From Rhizopus sp. PT2906 (lineage: Eukaryota > Mucoromycota > Mucoromycetes > Mucorales > Rhizopodaceae): DNA of 64,000 bases. Position 1 is the stretch's first letter; every line of letters begins with the position of its first letter. Positions 34,741-46,389 of this stretch are shown here, one piece after another. The DNA lies in NCBI GenBank assembly GCA_025529335.1, contig JAMYHX010000131.1:24719-88718 (forward strand), read 5' to 3'. The notes beneath the pieces were generated by a model, which had not been told where the DNA came from, did not search any database, and saw only the letters and a program-made list of their open reading frames with translations. Both the position numbers and the translations under genes were made by a program.

Positions 34741-37700
34741 TTATTGAGTTTTCTTCTTCTTTTGAGAAATGACTGTGGGTGGAGCAATCCAGGTACGAGT
34801 GATGAACTTTAATATTTCATCTATCAGCAAGACAGGTGCTGATATCCACAAGACGGCGATCCATTCATCCAAGTTTAATGGTACAATGACAAACAGCTTT
34901 GTAAAGAAAGGAACATACAAAATCATGAAATGTAATGCCATAGATAATACAATCGATAACACCAAGTAAGGGTTGCTCCAGAAGGGAAGTGTAAGCAAGG
35001 ATTCATTTTCACTCAAACTATATAAAATGGTTCAGTTATAAATCATTTTTCATGGACAAAACGCATACCTGTTCATAGCATTAAACATCTCTATCACTAC
35101 CAACACAGATAAACTCATGGTAGTTGCCTTCATTGAGTATTCATTAGTAAACATGTCACATCCGATCTCTGGGAATAGGCTTGAACACTTGTGGAAATGA
35201 GAGAGTTGATAGTAAGAGATTTGAGGTCCACCTGAATAATAGATAAACCACCAAACATAACCAAAGACGGTGGCAACACCAACATAGATACCAACAGCCA
35301 TGTATCTGAAAAAGAGCCAGCCGCCGACCAGAGGTTCCTTGGAACTACGAGGAGGGCGTCTCATAATGTCGTGATCAGGAGGGTTAAATCCAAGGGCGGT
35401 AGCGGGAAGACCATCAGTAACTAAATTGACCCAGAGCAACTGAACAGGAATGAGAGCTTCTGGCAATCCCAAGAGAACGGTTAAGAAGATGGATACAACT
35501 TCACCAATGTTGGAAGAAATCAAGTAACGAATGAATTGCTTGGTATTATTGTAAATGCTTCTGCCTTCTTCCACAGCCTTTTCAATCGTAGCAAAGTTGT
35601 CATCAGCCAAAACCATATCTGCTGCCAATTTGGCTACGTCAGTTCCAGAACCCATGGCAACACCAATATCAGCTTTCTTTAAGGCAGGTGCATCATTGAC
35701 ACCATCGCCTGTCATGGCCACAATTTCACCATTGGTCTTTAACAAATCAACCAATTCTTGCTTATGTGCAGGTTCAGTGCGTGTGAACAGACTGGCAACC
35801 TTGATGGCCTCTAGCTTTTGAGCAGGTGTAAGCATATCAAACTCGCGGCCTGTGTAGCTTTTGCCTGTTAAATCTTCATCAGGTTCAAAGACACCGATCT
35901 GTCGACAGATTGCCTCGGCGGTATTCTTGTGGTCACCCGTGATTACAATGACGCGAATACCGGCCGTCTTACACTTTTCGATAGAGTCAGCAACTTCTGG
36001 ACGAGGAGGATCCATCATGGCGACGAGACCCAGGAAAACCATGTTTTGTTCATAGCTTGCAAAGGTGGTCTGATCTTTCAGGTTGAGGTTATCGGGATTG
36101 ACGTTTTCGAGTTTAGCAAGGGCCATACAGCGAAGAGCCATTGTTTGACCATACTCTTTAATCTTCTTGTTGATAGATTCACGAATAGCGGCCGTAATAG
36201 GGACAGGTTGAGATGTTTCTGACACGCGAACCCAGGCACAACGATCAAGGATGGATTCGGGAGCACCCTTGACGAGCAAAGTATTGGTATCTGTAAGTAC
36301 AGACATCGACTTACGGTCACGAGTGAATTCCAATGTAGCTTTACGTTGAATCTTTTGAGCAAAGTAGTCATTACAGGCTGTTGAGCGCTTTGATTTAGAA
36401 AGAGTGGTCAATTGGCTGTTGTATGATGGATCCGTTGTGCCAAGCTTTTCAACAAGGACTTGAAGAGCAGCTTCAGTAGGCTCACCCACGGCTGCATAAC
36501 TATCAGATGATTCGTCATAGGCAATACGTGAATCGTTACAAAGAGAACAGACAAGGGCGATATCATGAATAATAGAGCCTTGGCTCACTTGGACAGCAGG
36601 CTTAACAGCGTTGGGAATGGGTTCAAAGCTTGTGCCTTCAATTTCCAGTTCGTTCAGTTGACCATTGGAGTCGCCAACAAAGGCTACTCTTGAGACACTC
36701 ATTTGGTTTGTAGTCAAGGTACCTGTCTTGTCTGAACAAATAACGCTTGTGCATCCCAAGGTTTCTACACTAGGCAAACTACGAACAATAGCACCACATT
36801 TGGCCATCTTTTTTGTACCGAGAGCCAAACAAGCCGTAATGACAGCAGCCAATCCTTCGGGAATAGCAGCGACTGCCAAAGCAACAGCGATCTTGAAGTA
36901 ATAGACAGCACCATATAACCAGCCCTTGTGTGAGGAATCATTAAAGTGACGGATGTTGACAAGCCAGACAAGTACACAAATAACAGAGATCACCTTGGCC
37001 AACATATCACCAAAATCATCCAGTTTGCGTTTCAAGGGCGTCTTTTCAGAGATTTGAGCAGAGATAGATGTATGAATGTCACCAATGGCTGTTGCAACAC
37101 CGGTTTTGACGACTATAGCTCTGGCCTTTCCTAAAACACAAGTGGTACCAGAGAAAACGATGTTACACTGATCTTGATTGACAGCATGTTCATCATGAAT
37201 AGGGTCGACTTGTTTTTCAACACTGACAGATTCACCTGTCAACAAGGCTTGGTCCACACGAAAGACGCTAGTTGTGATAGATAGGATGCGAGCATCAGCA
37301 GGTACCTTATCTCCCACACTCAATTCAATAATGTCACCAGGCACAAGTTCTTCAGATCGTACTTTACGAATCGTGCCGTCACGGAGCACCTTGGCTTCAT
37401 CGGGTGAGTATTCACGTAAAGCATCGATGGCCTTCTCGGCACTAGTTTCTTGCAAGACACCAACTGTCGCGTTGGCAATTAAGATGATAAGAATGACAAT
37501 AGGTTCTACAAATGCTGTTGAAGTGCTTTCTTCATTTTCAAAAAGGGCTAATACAAAAGAGATAACGGCTGCTCCCAATAAAATCAGTACGAGTTGATCC
37601 TTAAACTGTTCGATAATGAGTTTATAAAGTGGCGTGGGCTCTTCTTCAGGCAATTCTATAAAGCTTGTATTAATAACAAATAAACATGATAACACTCTCT

Positions 37701-37824
37701 ACTTGCCATTCTTTCCATATTTTGCTCGTAGTTGGTCTACTTGGCTTTTCGTCAGACCGTAACTTTTATCCACATTGAAAAAGGAACACACCTCTTCGGG
37801 TGTTTTGACAAAAGAATTGTCCAT
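34741..37824 (-). CDS. SERCA-type Ca2+-transporting P-type ATPase (993 aa)
   Basis: Pumps cytosolic Ca2+ into the ER. Exons on the minus strand are 37824..37707, 37655..35069 and 35017..34741. The first exon adds the N-terminal cation-ATPase domain (MDNSFVKTPEEVCSFFNVDK). Motifs are TGES in the A-domain, PEGL in M4, CSDKTGTLTTNQM with the phosphorylated Asp, KGAPES for nucleotide binding, TGDGVNDAPALKKADIG, and M6 NLVTDGLPATALGFNP. The last exon supplies M8-M10 and ends in KKKKTQ, a lysine-rich tail that may act as ER retrieval. The first intron starts with GC (GCAAGT); only that junction gives the family-typical KYGKNELPEEEPTPLYKL. Length matches animal SERCA. Confidence 0.96.
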
Positions 37825-38236
37825 TCCTTATGTGCTTTTTTAACAAAAGAAAAAAGAAGTAAAAAAAGGGAATTAATAAGCTTCTGTTTGCGGTAAAACA
37901 ATATTTAGGTTACTTTCCAATGCGTTCTTTGAAAATCACGACTAGTTGCGCCAATAAAAAATGAAAACGTTCTTCTTCATTGTATTCTTTTCAACTTGGC
38001 CGTAGTTCAATGGTCTCCTTTTTGTAATCTACAAGAATTTGACAACAAGAAGTCAAGATATCTGTAGAAAGGAGATTCGAGTTATCCAAGTCTTTTGATT
38101 TCCATAGGAACCATTTTGTAAGGATCATCTCGTACTACTACACACACATATGACGAATTGATTGCGCAAGTCAAAAAAAAGGTCGGGCCAATTCTTTAGA
38201 GTTCTAGAAAGGGAAATTTCTTTCAAAAAATGGTAA
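37825..38236. other. Promoter spacer between pump and transportin
   Basis: About 410 bp. It should hold the pump promoter and the transportin 3' end. A tRNA-like string near 37998 was examined and rejected; I see nothing else. Confidence 0.4.
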
Positions 38237-41211
38237 TTATTTATTGAAATAAAGGGTATTGTAATCATCCGTGATACGCTTAAATAACACCTGTAGATCA
38301 TCTGATGGTTGCTGCCATTGATGAATGATATCGAAAAGCATATAGATTGCCTATTGTAAAGCAAACTGATATGAATTTGGTTGCCTTTTTCTTTTGCTTA
38401 TATCATTTACCTCCTGACTTAATCCTTGAGGATAGGCATCCACAGCTTTACAAAACCCTTGAAATGCCGTATCCTTTTCTTCGGTTTCTTTTATACTCTT
38501 TGACTGGCAAAGCCAAGTATAACCTATTAGTGGAAGATGCTGTGCCAGAAACTGATGAGACATCAAACCTAATCTTCCTATCGTATTGATCACATTCTCT
38601 TGAATATGTGTTGAGCGACCAATAAGAGGTATACATAAGGGAAGGATATCAGGCATATAATCTTTTATCTTTTGCCAACGAACTGCTATTTCGCCCACAG
38701 TCCATATCGCATTATTTCTTACCGACATGTACTCTAAGTCATCATTGCCTATTTCTCTTAACAACTCTGGCATCATCTTTTCCAGATATGGTTCTAGACA
38801 GTTAAAACAAGCTTTGGCCAAGTCACCAATAAGAGCATACGTTGGTTGTAATATTTCACATCTAGAATGCTACTGGAAGATGTCAGCTTCTCATAAAAGA
38901 GAGGAAGAGATATCTTTTTATATATATATAAGCTCTTACGATGTATCAACCTACATAATGAGAACATACGGTCAGTAATGGTAATAAGGTCGAATTTTTC
39001 ACAAATGGTTCAACTTGGCTGCCTAAGCCTTGGACAATCCCTGATAAGAGATCAAGTGGTGTACTAATCCATTCATCGTCAAATTCATCTTCTCCATCCA
39101 AAACGGAGGCCTGAAGTGTGTTTGTGACTAGGAGAACGCATCTTGAAAAAACAGGTTCCGTAAAAGGTAAAAACCCTGTTCCAAGTGATGTCGCAATGTC
39201 TGTTAAACACTGCCTCAAATATACATTGTTAAAAAGTCATCCATAAGAGGGAAAAAAAAACTTACGGACAGTAATGGAAACAGGTGATGATCTGTATCTG
39301 CCAAACTATTCCATTTAAAAATCAACGGAGGCATCAAGACAGATATACATTGAGGATCATTCAGGGCAGAACCGACTGACTCTGCCAATGTACCAAGCGT
39401 ATCATACAATAGCTTCAGGTTTCTATTCCCATATAATCTCAGGGCTCTCGTCAAATGATTGAGTATGACAGGCAAGTAAGGCACAAGTTCTTTTGATGTC
39501 GCTTGTTCTTCCAAAATGGAGAATGCCGAGCAAGCGGCTTCTTGTACTCGTATATTTCGATCAAGGATACGGCGAAGAAGCTCTCGAAGTGCCGGCTCAA
39601 AGTAACGAGAACAGGATTCTTGGTCATCGCATTGTGAGAGAAGCCATGAAGAGAATCGACTGATCGTCCAGCAGCTGATATATCGAATATATACATTCGG
39701 GCTCGATAAATTTGTTACAAGAAAAGGGACCAGTACTGATAAATGCGATGTCAAGTCGTTCATGCCACCTGTTTTGTAATTGTATGTACGTGTTAAATTG
39801 ACCAAGTCTTTTCTTTCTTTTTACCTTCTGCTGCAGCTCCCAAGGCCAGGATGCCGCTCTCGACCGTTTTCCATTGTTGGCTGTGAAATAAGGATTGATC
39901 GAGAAGAGGCAAAAGCACGATGACAACATGAGACTTGAAAGCCATGGTCAATGCTTCTAGTGAAGTCGCACTATACTTTCGCAATGTCCAAACAGAAAAG
40001 AATCCATCATCTTCGACATCATCTTCATTATTATCTTCAAGATCTTCCTCTTCGTCATCATCGTTATGTATCTGGATACCACTATGCTTGCGACGATACC
40101 TTGGAAGCAGCAACATCTGCTCTTCATCGCCTTCATCATAGTCACCAAAAGCGAGCAAATCCTCTTCGGTATATTCAAGTGACTTGAGAATGACAGGAAT
40201 GACTCTGGGCAAATAAGGTATCAAGTAATGATGCAAATGCTCGATATTAGCAAACCGATTCCAAAACTCGGACGCTTCTAGTGCGATCTGGCTGTTTTCG
40301 GATTGATTGCAGTAAATCATGTACTCGATCAATTGCTCCAGATGCGGAAGGACATGATTCGTAAAGTTATCGAGCAACATGATAAAGGATCGGCAGACTT
40401 CTTGGCGTACTTGAACTGTTTCGTCTGAGGCAGCAAAGAAAAGAGATCGTAAGAAGGCATCCATGTGTTTCAATAGTGAAAATGACTTGTGAGGAATAGA
40501 ATAACTGATGGCCGATATGGCCAGTACTCTGAATCGAGGGATAGGATGACTACTGAATGGGATCAATTTGTAAATGATTTGATCCAGCATAGACATATTT
40601 ATGTCGTCATTCATATCCATCATGTTGTCCTCACATACTTTTTGAAGTGTATCTAATGCCATCTGAGATATATAAAAACAAGACGATAAGCTAAAGACAA
40701 TAACATAGAACGAACAATACCTCTACAGCTAAGGGTTCAGGACTATCCAGTTTGTTGATCAATGTATGGATTGACTCTGGCCAGTTCAAGACCTGTCCTC
40801 GAACGACAATGGCCGTAATAACCGAGCCAATGGCTCTTCTGACTGTACTGTCTGGATCTGGATGGTCTAGAGCCTCTAGGCTCACTTGTTTAACATAGTT
40901 CAAAGTCACAAGAGGCATCAAATTGAAATGATTAAGCAAGTTGTTTTTCAGAGTTAAACCGGCTATGGCTCGAGTATAGCCATCTTCATGTGTCATTTTA
41001 ACAAGGATATAGACTAGATATGAATTATATTCTGCGTATTCGTTAAATCGTAATATTCTCTGTCACACATATTGTAAGCCCAAAAGAAGATAATAAAGTA
41101 TAGGAAAAGTACCTGTTGAAGTATGGCTTGTTCTTTGTTACTAGGGTTAATAGCATCTCGAAGAATAGTTAACAGTTGGCTCAGGTTGTTGCTTTCAGGT
41201 TGCCATGACAT
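38237..41211 (-). CDS. Transportin-1/Kap104-type karyopherin beta-2 (863 aa)
   Basis: Nuclear import receptor for PY-NLS cargoes such as RNA-binding proteins. Exons on the minus strand: 41211..41113, 41059..40721, 40662..39825, 39768..39266, 39209..38970, 38869..38411 and 38350..38237, all joined in frame. It begins MSWQPESNNLSQLLTILRDA, very like transportin. HEAT repeats run throughout, and the acidic H8 loop (DDDEEEDLEDNNEDDVEDDG followed by FFSVWTLRKYSA) is present at the usual place. Later family blocks are GILALGAAAEG, RVQEAACSAFSILEEQA, LMPPLIFKWNSLADTDH and NAIWTVGEIAV. The C-terminus is slightly shorter than in animals. One intron (38969..38870) is 100 nt; the others are 53-60. Confidence 0.95.
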
Positions 41212-41308
41212 TAGGATGGGGGGAAAGGGGGAGATTACAGTGTTAAGAAACAAAAACATTCAAATTTATTGGATTGAATGAGGCCAGTGTAACCAAAACA
41301 TTTACTTT

Positions 41309-42457
41309 CTAATGAACTTGCTCCGTGTTCAAGTAACGTTGAATGTATGCATAACTTTCACGTACGCTTTCGTCTTGTTCTTGCTCGTCATCTTGAGGTC
41401 GCCTATCTTGTGACATTCGTCCTTCATGAAGATAGTTACGCATGTAATCAAGTTCGATAAAAGTCAATGTATTGAAGAACGGTTCATTTTCATCATATGG
41501 AATTTCAGGCAAATCACCACGAGCGATGGAGCATTCTTTGAGTCCTAGTAACCTCAGATTCTGGCATCGATCTACGAGGATACGGATTCCGTTGGGTGTG
41601 AGCGAGGTGCAAAAGGAGATATCGAGGTTATGTAGATCAGGCAAATAGTTGGCAATCACCTCCAAGGTGCTATCTGTAATAGCACATTCGAGTAAAAAGA
41701 GTCCACGAATACGGGTGTGTGTCTTTAAGAATGGTATGATGGCGTCATCATCGATGACGGCATTCCCTGTGATGGAAAAGTCCTGCAGTTGAGGCAATGC
41801 GCCTGTAAGACGGTGAAGAAAGTCAGAAGATATGGCATCGCAACAGATAAGAGTCAGATGAGTCAAGTGTGTAAATGAGCAAAGGTCGATCGCTGTGTCG
41901 CTGGCCGTCAACCACTTACAGCCTGAGAGGTCCAGATACTCAATTGCACATTCGGCAAACGGCAATAAGGTCATCGGTGTCAGGTTGGGACAGGCTGCCA
42001 GAGTGAGCCTTTGTAGCTGCTGGCATTTGCCAAGGTAATGAGCTGATCGGTAAGACATGGGCGAACCGACGATGAGCAGAGTTCTGAGCTGCTTACAGTA
42101 TTTTGAGATGGGTATTATGCTCTTGTCCGTCAGCTGCTCGGCTTGTCTTATCTCAAGGACTTCGAGGTTGGGTATCAGTTGTAAAAGACTCAACAGTTCC
42201 TCATCATGGATACTGATTGTGTAATCTAGTTTTAACATTCGTATGTAATCACCTCTTTGATGTTTAGAATGATTTAAACATTTGATCAATTGATGAAGTG
42301 AATAGGTCGTAGGCAGTGTGGGCTCCCTCCATAGTTCAGGTATTGAGGCTGAATGAAACTCTTTATTCACAAATACACAGTTATATTTTTCTGGTTGTTT
42401 AAGCAAACTGCAAATTAAGGATACAATTTCCCTGGGTAAATCTTCTATTGTAGTCAT
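41309..42457 (-). CDS. F-box/leucine-rich-repeat protein (382 aa)
   Basis: An intronless ORF. The first 45 residues form an F-box (DLPREIVSLICSLLKQPEKY), which binds Skp1 in SCF ubiquitin ligases. About ten AMN1/FBXL-type LRRs follow, with repeats such as CIEYLDLSGCKWLTASD-like and LHNLDISFCTSLTPNGI, which should recruit the substrate. The C-terminal 50 residues are charged and contain an acidic DDEQEQDES stretch. The substrate cannot be inferred. It is divergent from nothing close: its start lies in a 430-bp spacer before the next, doubtful ORF. Confidence 0.88.
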   Translation of the reverse strand: MTTIEDLPREIVSLICSLLKQPEKYNCVFVNKEFHSASIPELWREPTLPTTYSLHQLIKCLNHSKHQRGDYIRMLKLDYTISIHDEELLSLLQLIPNLEVLEIRQAEQLTDKSIIPISKYCKQLRTLLIVGSPMSYRSAHYLGKCQQLQRLTLAACPNLTPMTLLPFAECAIEYLDLSGCKWLTASDTAIDLCSFTHLTHLTLICCDAISSDFLHRLTGALPQLQDFSITGNAVIDDDAIIPFLKTHTRIRGLFLLECAITDSTLEVIANYLPDLHNLDISFCTSLTPNGIRILVDRCQNLRLLGLKECSIARGDLPEIPYDENEPFFNTLTFIELDYMRNYLHEGRMSQDRRPQDDEQEQDESVRESYAYIQRYLNTEQVH

Positions 42458-43526
42458 AAATGTACAGGAAAGTAAAGTTGCACCATGGCGCGCTGACCCA
42501 TTTTAAAGAATAAATGCTGTCACAACAACCAATCAGATGCCGCTTTTCAAAAAGCATTGTCGCACGAGCCCTGGGGTCTTTTAGGGATGCATTATTTTCA
42601 GAATAACACATTCAGCCCTTACATTCATTGGTGTATACCTCTCTGGTTATCTCCACTAAACTCTACACACATATCATTTGTTTACAGCTTGAATGCGGTT
42701 TGACCATCAATCGCTTTATAAGTGCTCGACTACATGCTCTTGAGGAAATGCAGGACACTTGTAATAAAATGATTTACAATGTTCGGATAAATCGTGCACT
42801 AAAGTGATACTCTACCTTGCTTGGTTACCTATCATGTCAAAAAGGGTTAGCGCCCCCACAGGAACAATTTCTATTTTGTCATTCTGATGTTGTCGATACT
42901 AAATGCAAAAGAAAACAATCAAAATTGCATGAATGACAAGCTTGTCCATTTACTTGCCTTTGAGTTTTCAGAATGTGCATTTTTTATGGCAATTGTTGAA
43001 AGACGCGAGGAAAGGCTTGCTCAGTCTCAGACTGCAGATAGGAGCAGTGAAGAAAAGAACAAAGAGTTCCTGAATTCAACATTGGGAAGAAACCAGCAAG
43101 AATTTTACGATAACTGTGTTTTTCTAAATAAACTTACTCTTCATAATAACATGAAACATAACAAAGCGTGATCAAAGAAGAGTTCATTTATAGTGGGGCA
43201 AATTGCTCAAAACAAGCTACTACCGTGAGTATAATTTCTGCACAACTAAATTATCAAAGATCGTATCAATGAATTACCAGACGTGAGGCAAATGCTACGA
43301 TTTCCCTTTGAGGTTTTGTAATTTGTTCGATTCGAACAATCTCAATAAAGTGTAGACAGAATGTCTAATCCAGTCCGAAGAAGTACTGAATGTTTAATTA
43401 GAAATGGAAGATAAGTACACAATAACTTCCAATTGTGTCTTTTTATTTGCGTAAAATAAGAAGCGAAGAAATGTATACCGATATGCATTATCAGGGAGGA
43501 CAAAAACCATGGACTGACCTGAGTTA
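42458..43526. other. Interval with an orphan 94-codon ORF
   Basis: The only sizeable frame is 42887..43171 (plus, 94 aa). It has a hydrophobic N-terminal third and a charged middle (ERREERLAQSQTADRSSEEK). I do not recognise it; it may be a relic of a repeat-family gene, since the following region contains a transposase fragment. The rest of the interval is featureless. Confidence 0.3.
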
Positions 43527-43850
43527 TCACTCAAGCTTTCTCAGTTCCCTGCGAATTGTTTTCTCAGAGGCTTTCGTGCTGATCAACTGGCTAATCTCTT
43601 CAAGAGTAACACAGCTATTTGCACGTACTACTCTCCCCAGCTCTCTTCTTTTCCTATCGTTGAAAAGAGGCGGTCTTCCAGATCTAGACTTCGTCTCTGC
43701 AGTTCCATTTTTCTTCCATTGTTGGTAAACTCGACGTATAGTTCTTTCTGGAATGTTTTCTTCAATGACAATTTGTGCTGCCAAAATGCCTTCGCAGTGT
43801 CTAGCAACAATTTTTTTCTTTTTGAGACAAAGTTAAATGAGCCATTTTAT
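43527..43850 (-). pseudogene. Tc1/mariner-type transposase, N-terminal fragment
   Basis: The minus strand encodes a helix-turn-helix N-terminus: RHCEGILAAQIVIEENIPER, VYQQWKKNGTAETKSRSGRP, then NDRKRRELGRVV and ISTKASEKTIRRELRKLE followed by a stop. The GRPP linker between two HTH units is typical of Tc1-like and pogo-like transposases. The start is shifted in a poly-A run near 43815 and the whole DDE domain is missing. It is a different lineage from the plus-strand pseudogene at 32755-33514. Confidence 0.75.
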
Positions 43851-44203
43851 GTGTTTAAAAGAGAAAAATATAATAATGAAAAGAAAATGTATTGTGTACC
43901 TCAAAAGAGCTTTTCCTGGGTACATATCCGTTCTCCGACCAATTCCGGCCCGGAATCCAATGCCCTTGGAACAAAGGCGCTCTACTGGACCTACATGCAA
44001 TAGCAGCAGTAACCAGCAACAGCTTTGGGGGGGAGATGCCATACTAATTGAGAGTGTTGCTGCAAAATAAGCATCCTTCCTTTTTCCCTTCCATTCCAAG
44101 GTAATCCATCACCACCAGACAACATAAAAGAAATCAACGATGATTGATGAATGAATTAACAACAAGAGAGAACAGATGGAACTGATACTTCATATTAGAT
44201 ATC
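43851..44203. other. Spacer upstream of eL15
   Basis: About 350 bp with a GC-richer block at 43935-44035 that stands out from the AT-rich surroundings, including a run of seven G. No RNA gene or protein could be supported. It should include the eL15 promoter and leader. Confidence 0.4.
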
Positions 44204-44868
44204 ATGGGTGCCTACAAATATTTGGAAGAGCTCGCTAGAAAGAAGCAATCTGATGTTTCCCGCTTCTTGCTCCGTGTTCGTTGTTGGGAATACAGGTACG
44301 AGAGAACACAGATTGGGAGTAGATTTAAGACTAATGACCCATTAGACAATTGAACGTCATCCACCGTGCTTCTCGTCCTTCTCGCCCTGACAAGGCTCGT
44401 CGTTTGGGCTACAAGGCCAAGCAAGGTTACGTTATCTACCGTATCCGTGTCCGTCGCGGTGGTCGTAAGAGACCTGTTCCCAAGGGTGCCACTTACGGTA
44501 AGCCTGTCAACGAAGGTGTTAACCAATTGAAGTATCAACGTTCCCTCCGTTCCACCGCTGAGGAACGTGTTGGTCGCAAGTGCCGTAACCTCCGTGTGCT
44601 CAACTCTTACTGGATCAACCAAGATGCCACCTACAAGTACTACGAAGTCATCCTCGTTGACCCCTCTCACAAGGCTATCCGTAACGACCCTCGTATCAAC
44701 TGGATCGTCAACCCCGTCCACAAGCGTCGTGAAGCCCGTGGCTTGACTGCCATCGGTAAGAAGTCTCGTGGTCACCAAAAGGGACACAGATTCAACAACA
44801 CCAAGGGTTCCGGTCGTCGTGCCACCTGGAAGCGTCGCAACACTCTTTCTCTTCGTCGCTACCGTTAA
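44204..44868 (+). CDS. RPL15: 60S ribosomal protein eL15 (RPL15), 204 aa
   Basis: Component of the large ribosomal subunit. Exons 44204..44295 and 44346..44868 are joined across a 50-nt intron to give MGAYKYLEELARKKQSDVSR, LRVRCWEYRQLNVIHRASRP and so on to NTLSLRRYR, exactly the family length of 204 residues. The intron position after Arg31 is in phase 2. As with uL16, codons strongly favour C in third position. The intron is too short to host a box C/D snoRNA. Confidence 0.98.
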
Positions 44869-45028
44869 ATCATTTCTGCTTAATAAAACTTTATTTGTTT
44901 GGCTCATTATCACGTGTCAGTGCATAGATGGCGGAGGAAAAGGAGAGTAAGGGAGGCAGACACAAAAAGGAAAAAGAAGAACCTTCACCCCCTTTCTTTC
45001 TTTTCTTTCTTTTTTATTTTTTGCGTAA
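44869..45028. promoter_or_regulatory. eL15 3' end and promoter region of the isomerase gene
   Basis: A polyadenylation-like AATAAA is at 44883-44888, shortly after the eL15 stop. A pyrimidine tract (TTTCTTTC repeats) at about 44990-45020 directly precedes the isomerase start codon. Confidence 0.4.
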
Positions 45029-46216
45029 ATGATTGACGTACCAAAACTTGAAACTATCGAGATCACCTTGTTTGACACGGGTGTTGTAGAAATTGCACAT
45101 AATAGACCTAAACGTTATAACGCACTTTCACCTCAGTCTTATAAAGTATTTGTGATATATACATGTCAAAGCCTATATAATAAACTTTGATTAGGATTGG
45201 TTGACAGCATTACAGTGGGCAGCTAAGGAAGATGCTGTCAAGGTGACTGTCTTGACTGGACGTGGCAAGTATTATTCGTCCGGACAAGAGTTGGTCCTGA
45301 CTGATGCAGATGAAGAGGAATTGGATCGTAGAAGAGCTACAACACAGTAATGATTGTTTGGGATAAAGGAGTGTATGTGTATACTAAAAGCAACCCTAGA
45401 AATGTTGTTTCCGAGATGATTCGATTCCCTAAACTCCTCATTGGTGCAGTGAATGGTATTTACATATTAATGAAATATATATATATATATATATATATCC
45501 CAAACTGAATATGATTTTAGGACCAAGCATTGGCTTTGGCACAACAACCCTAGCCCTATGCGATGTTGTTTATTCAACCCCTGAGGCCACATTCAGCACA
45601 CCCTTTATGAAGCTTGGTAAGCTTATATAAAAAGTACACTAGTCTCTCCCTTTTTAACTTTTTTCTTTTTAATTGTAGGTTTCTGTGCTGAAGGATGTTC
45701 TTCTGTCTTATTTCCAAGGTAATCACGTGTGTGTGCGCGCTATGATATGGGAAAAAATAATACTGAATCTTGACTAGAATTATGGGTTCATCTAGAGCCA
45801 ATGAAATGCTTGTAAGCGAAGTAGTACAAAATAAACAAGTTAATCATAACCCCAATCCAGCTTCTAGGTAGAACTTTTACAGCCAAAGAAATGGTTGACT
45901 GTGGATTCGTGAGCCGACTGATTGAATCTGAGAGCTTTCGACAAAAAGTCCTTGAAATTGCTAATGAGGCAGCACAATTCTCGGTAGAGGCTGTGAAAAC
46001 GACCAAACAATTGATACGCGGCGTTGATATCAAACTGCTCGAACAAGTCAATGCAGAGGAGATCAAAGCATTAAAGGGGCGAATGGAAAGCCCTGATTCG
46101 CTCGAAAGTATTATGAAATTTATAGGTAAATAGAAACGAAAAAGAAAGGATTACAAAGTAACATTTGTTGTACAGAAGAAACAAAGAGAAAGAAGAAGAA
46201 TAAGGCCAAATTATGA
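45029..46216 (+). CDS. Peroxisomal-type enoyl-CoA delta isomerase/hydratase (ECI2-like, 269 aa)
   Basis: Crotonase-fold enzyme that should shift 3-enoyl-CoA double bonds to position 2 during beta-oxidation of unsaturated fatty acids. Exons: 45029..45145, 45195..45346, 45391..45455, 45521..45616, 45679..45718, 45778..45811, 45861..46125 and 46176..46216. Oxyanion-hole segments are RPKRYNALS and KYYSSGQEL. FSTPFMKLGFCAEGCSSVLF carries the Glu expected to be catalytic and is ECI2-like. With the last 50-nt intron removed the protein ends KRKKKNKAKL, where AKL is an accepted type-1 peroxisomal signal. If that intron is kept, it ends FIGK at 46133 without a signal. One intron holds a long (AT)n tract. 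Confidence 0.9.
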
Positions 46217-46389
46217 TCCTGTTACACATTCACAGTAAAGCGGGCTCATGTATTCCAGAACAATTGATTGGTTCGTAATTGACTTATCCCCTTTGAATCT
46301 GTATCACCTCCTTTTTCTATATAAAAAATAAGTTTTTTTTTTCTCTATCTTTCTCTCCATTTCTCTATCTCTTTTTTTTAAAATACAAA

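Noticed and set aside
37998..38090. tRNA-like start (GGCCGTAGTTCAATGGT) with a later GATTCGAGTTATCC string
   Set aside because: Resembles A and B boxes, but acceptor, anticodon and T-arm pairing cannot be completed at any sensible length.
43935..44035. GC-richer block upstream of eL15 that looked like an RNA gene on the minus strand
   Set aside because: No cloverleaf or other known fold can be drawn; T-arm pairing fails.
44212..44913. 233-codon minus-strand frame across the eL15 gene
   Set aside because: Same codon-bias shadow as at uL16.
45474..45498. (AT)n tract as a possible regulatory or structural element
   Set aside because: Ordinary microsatellite inside an intron; similar tracts occur at 55781-55808 and 56411-56440.
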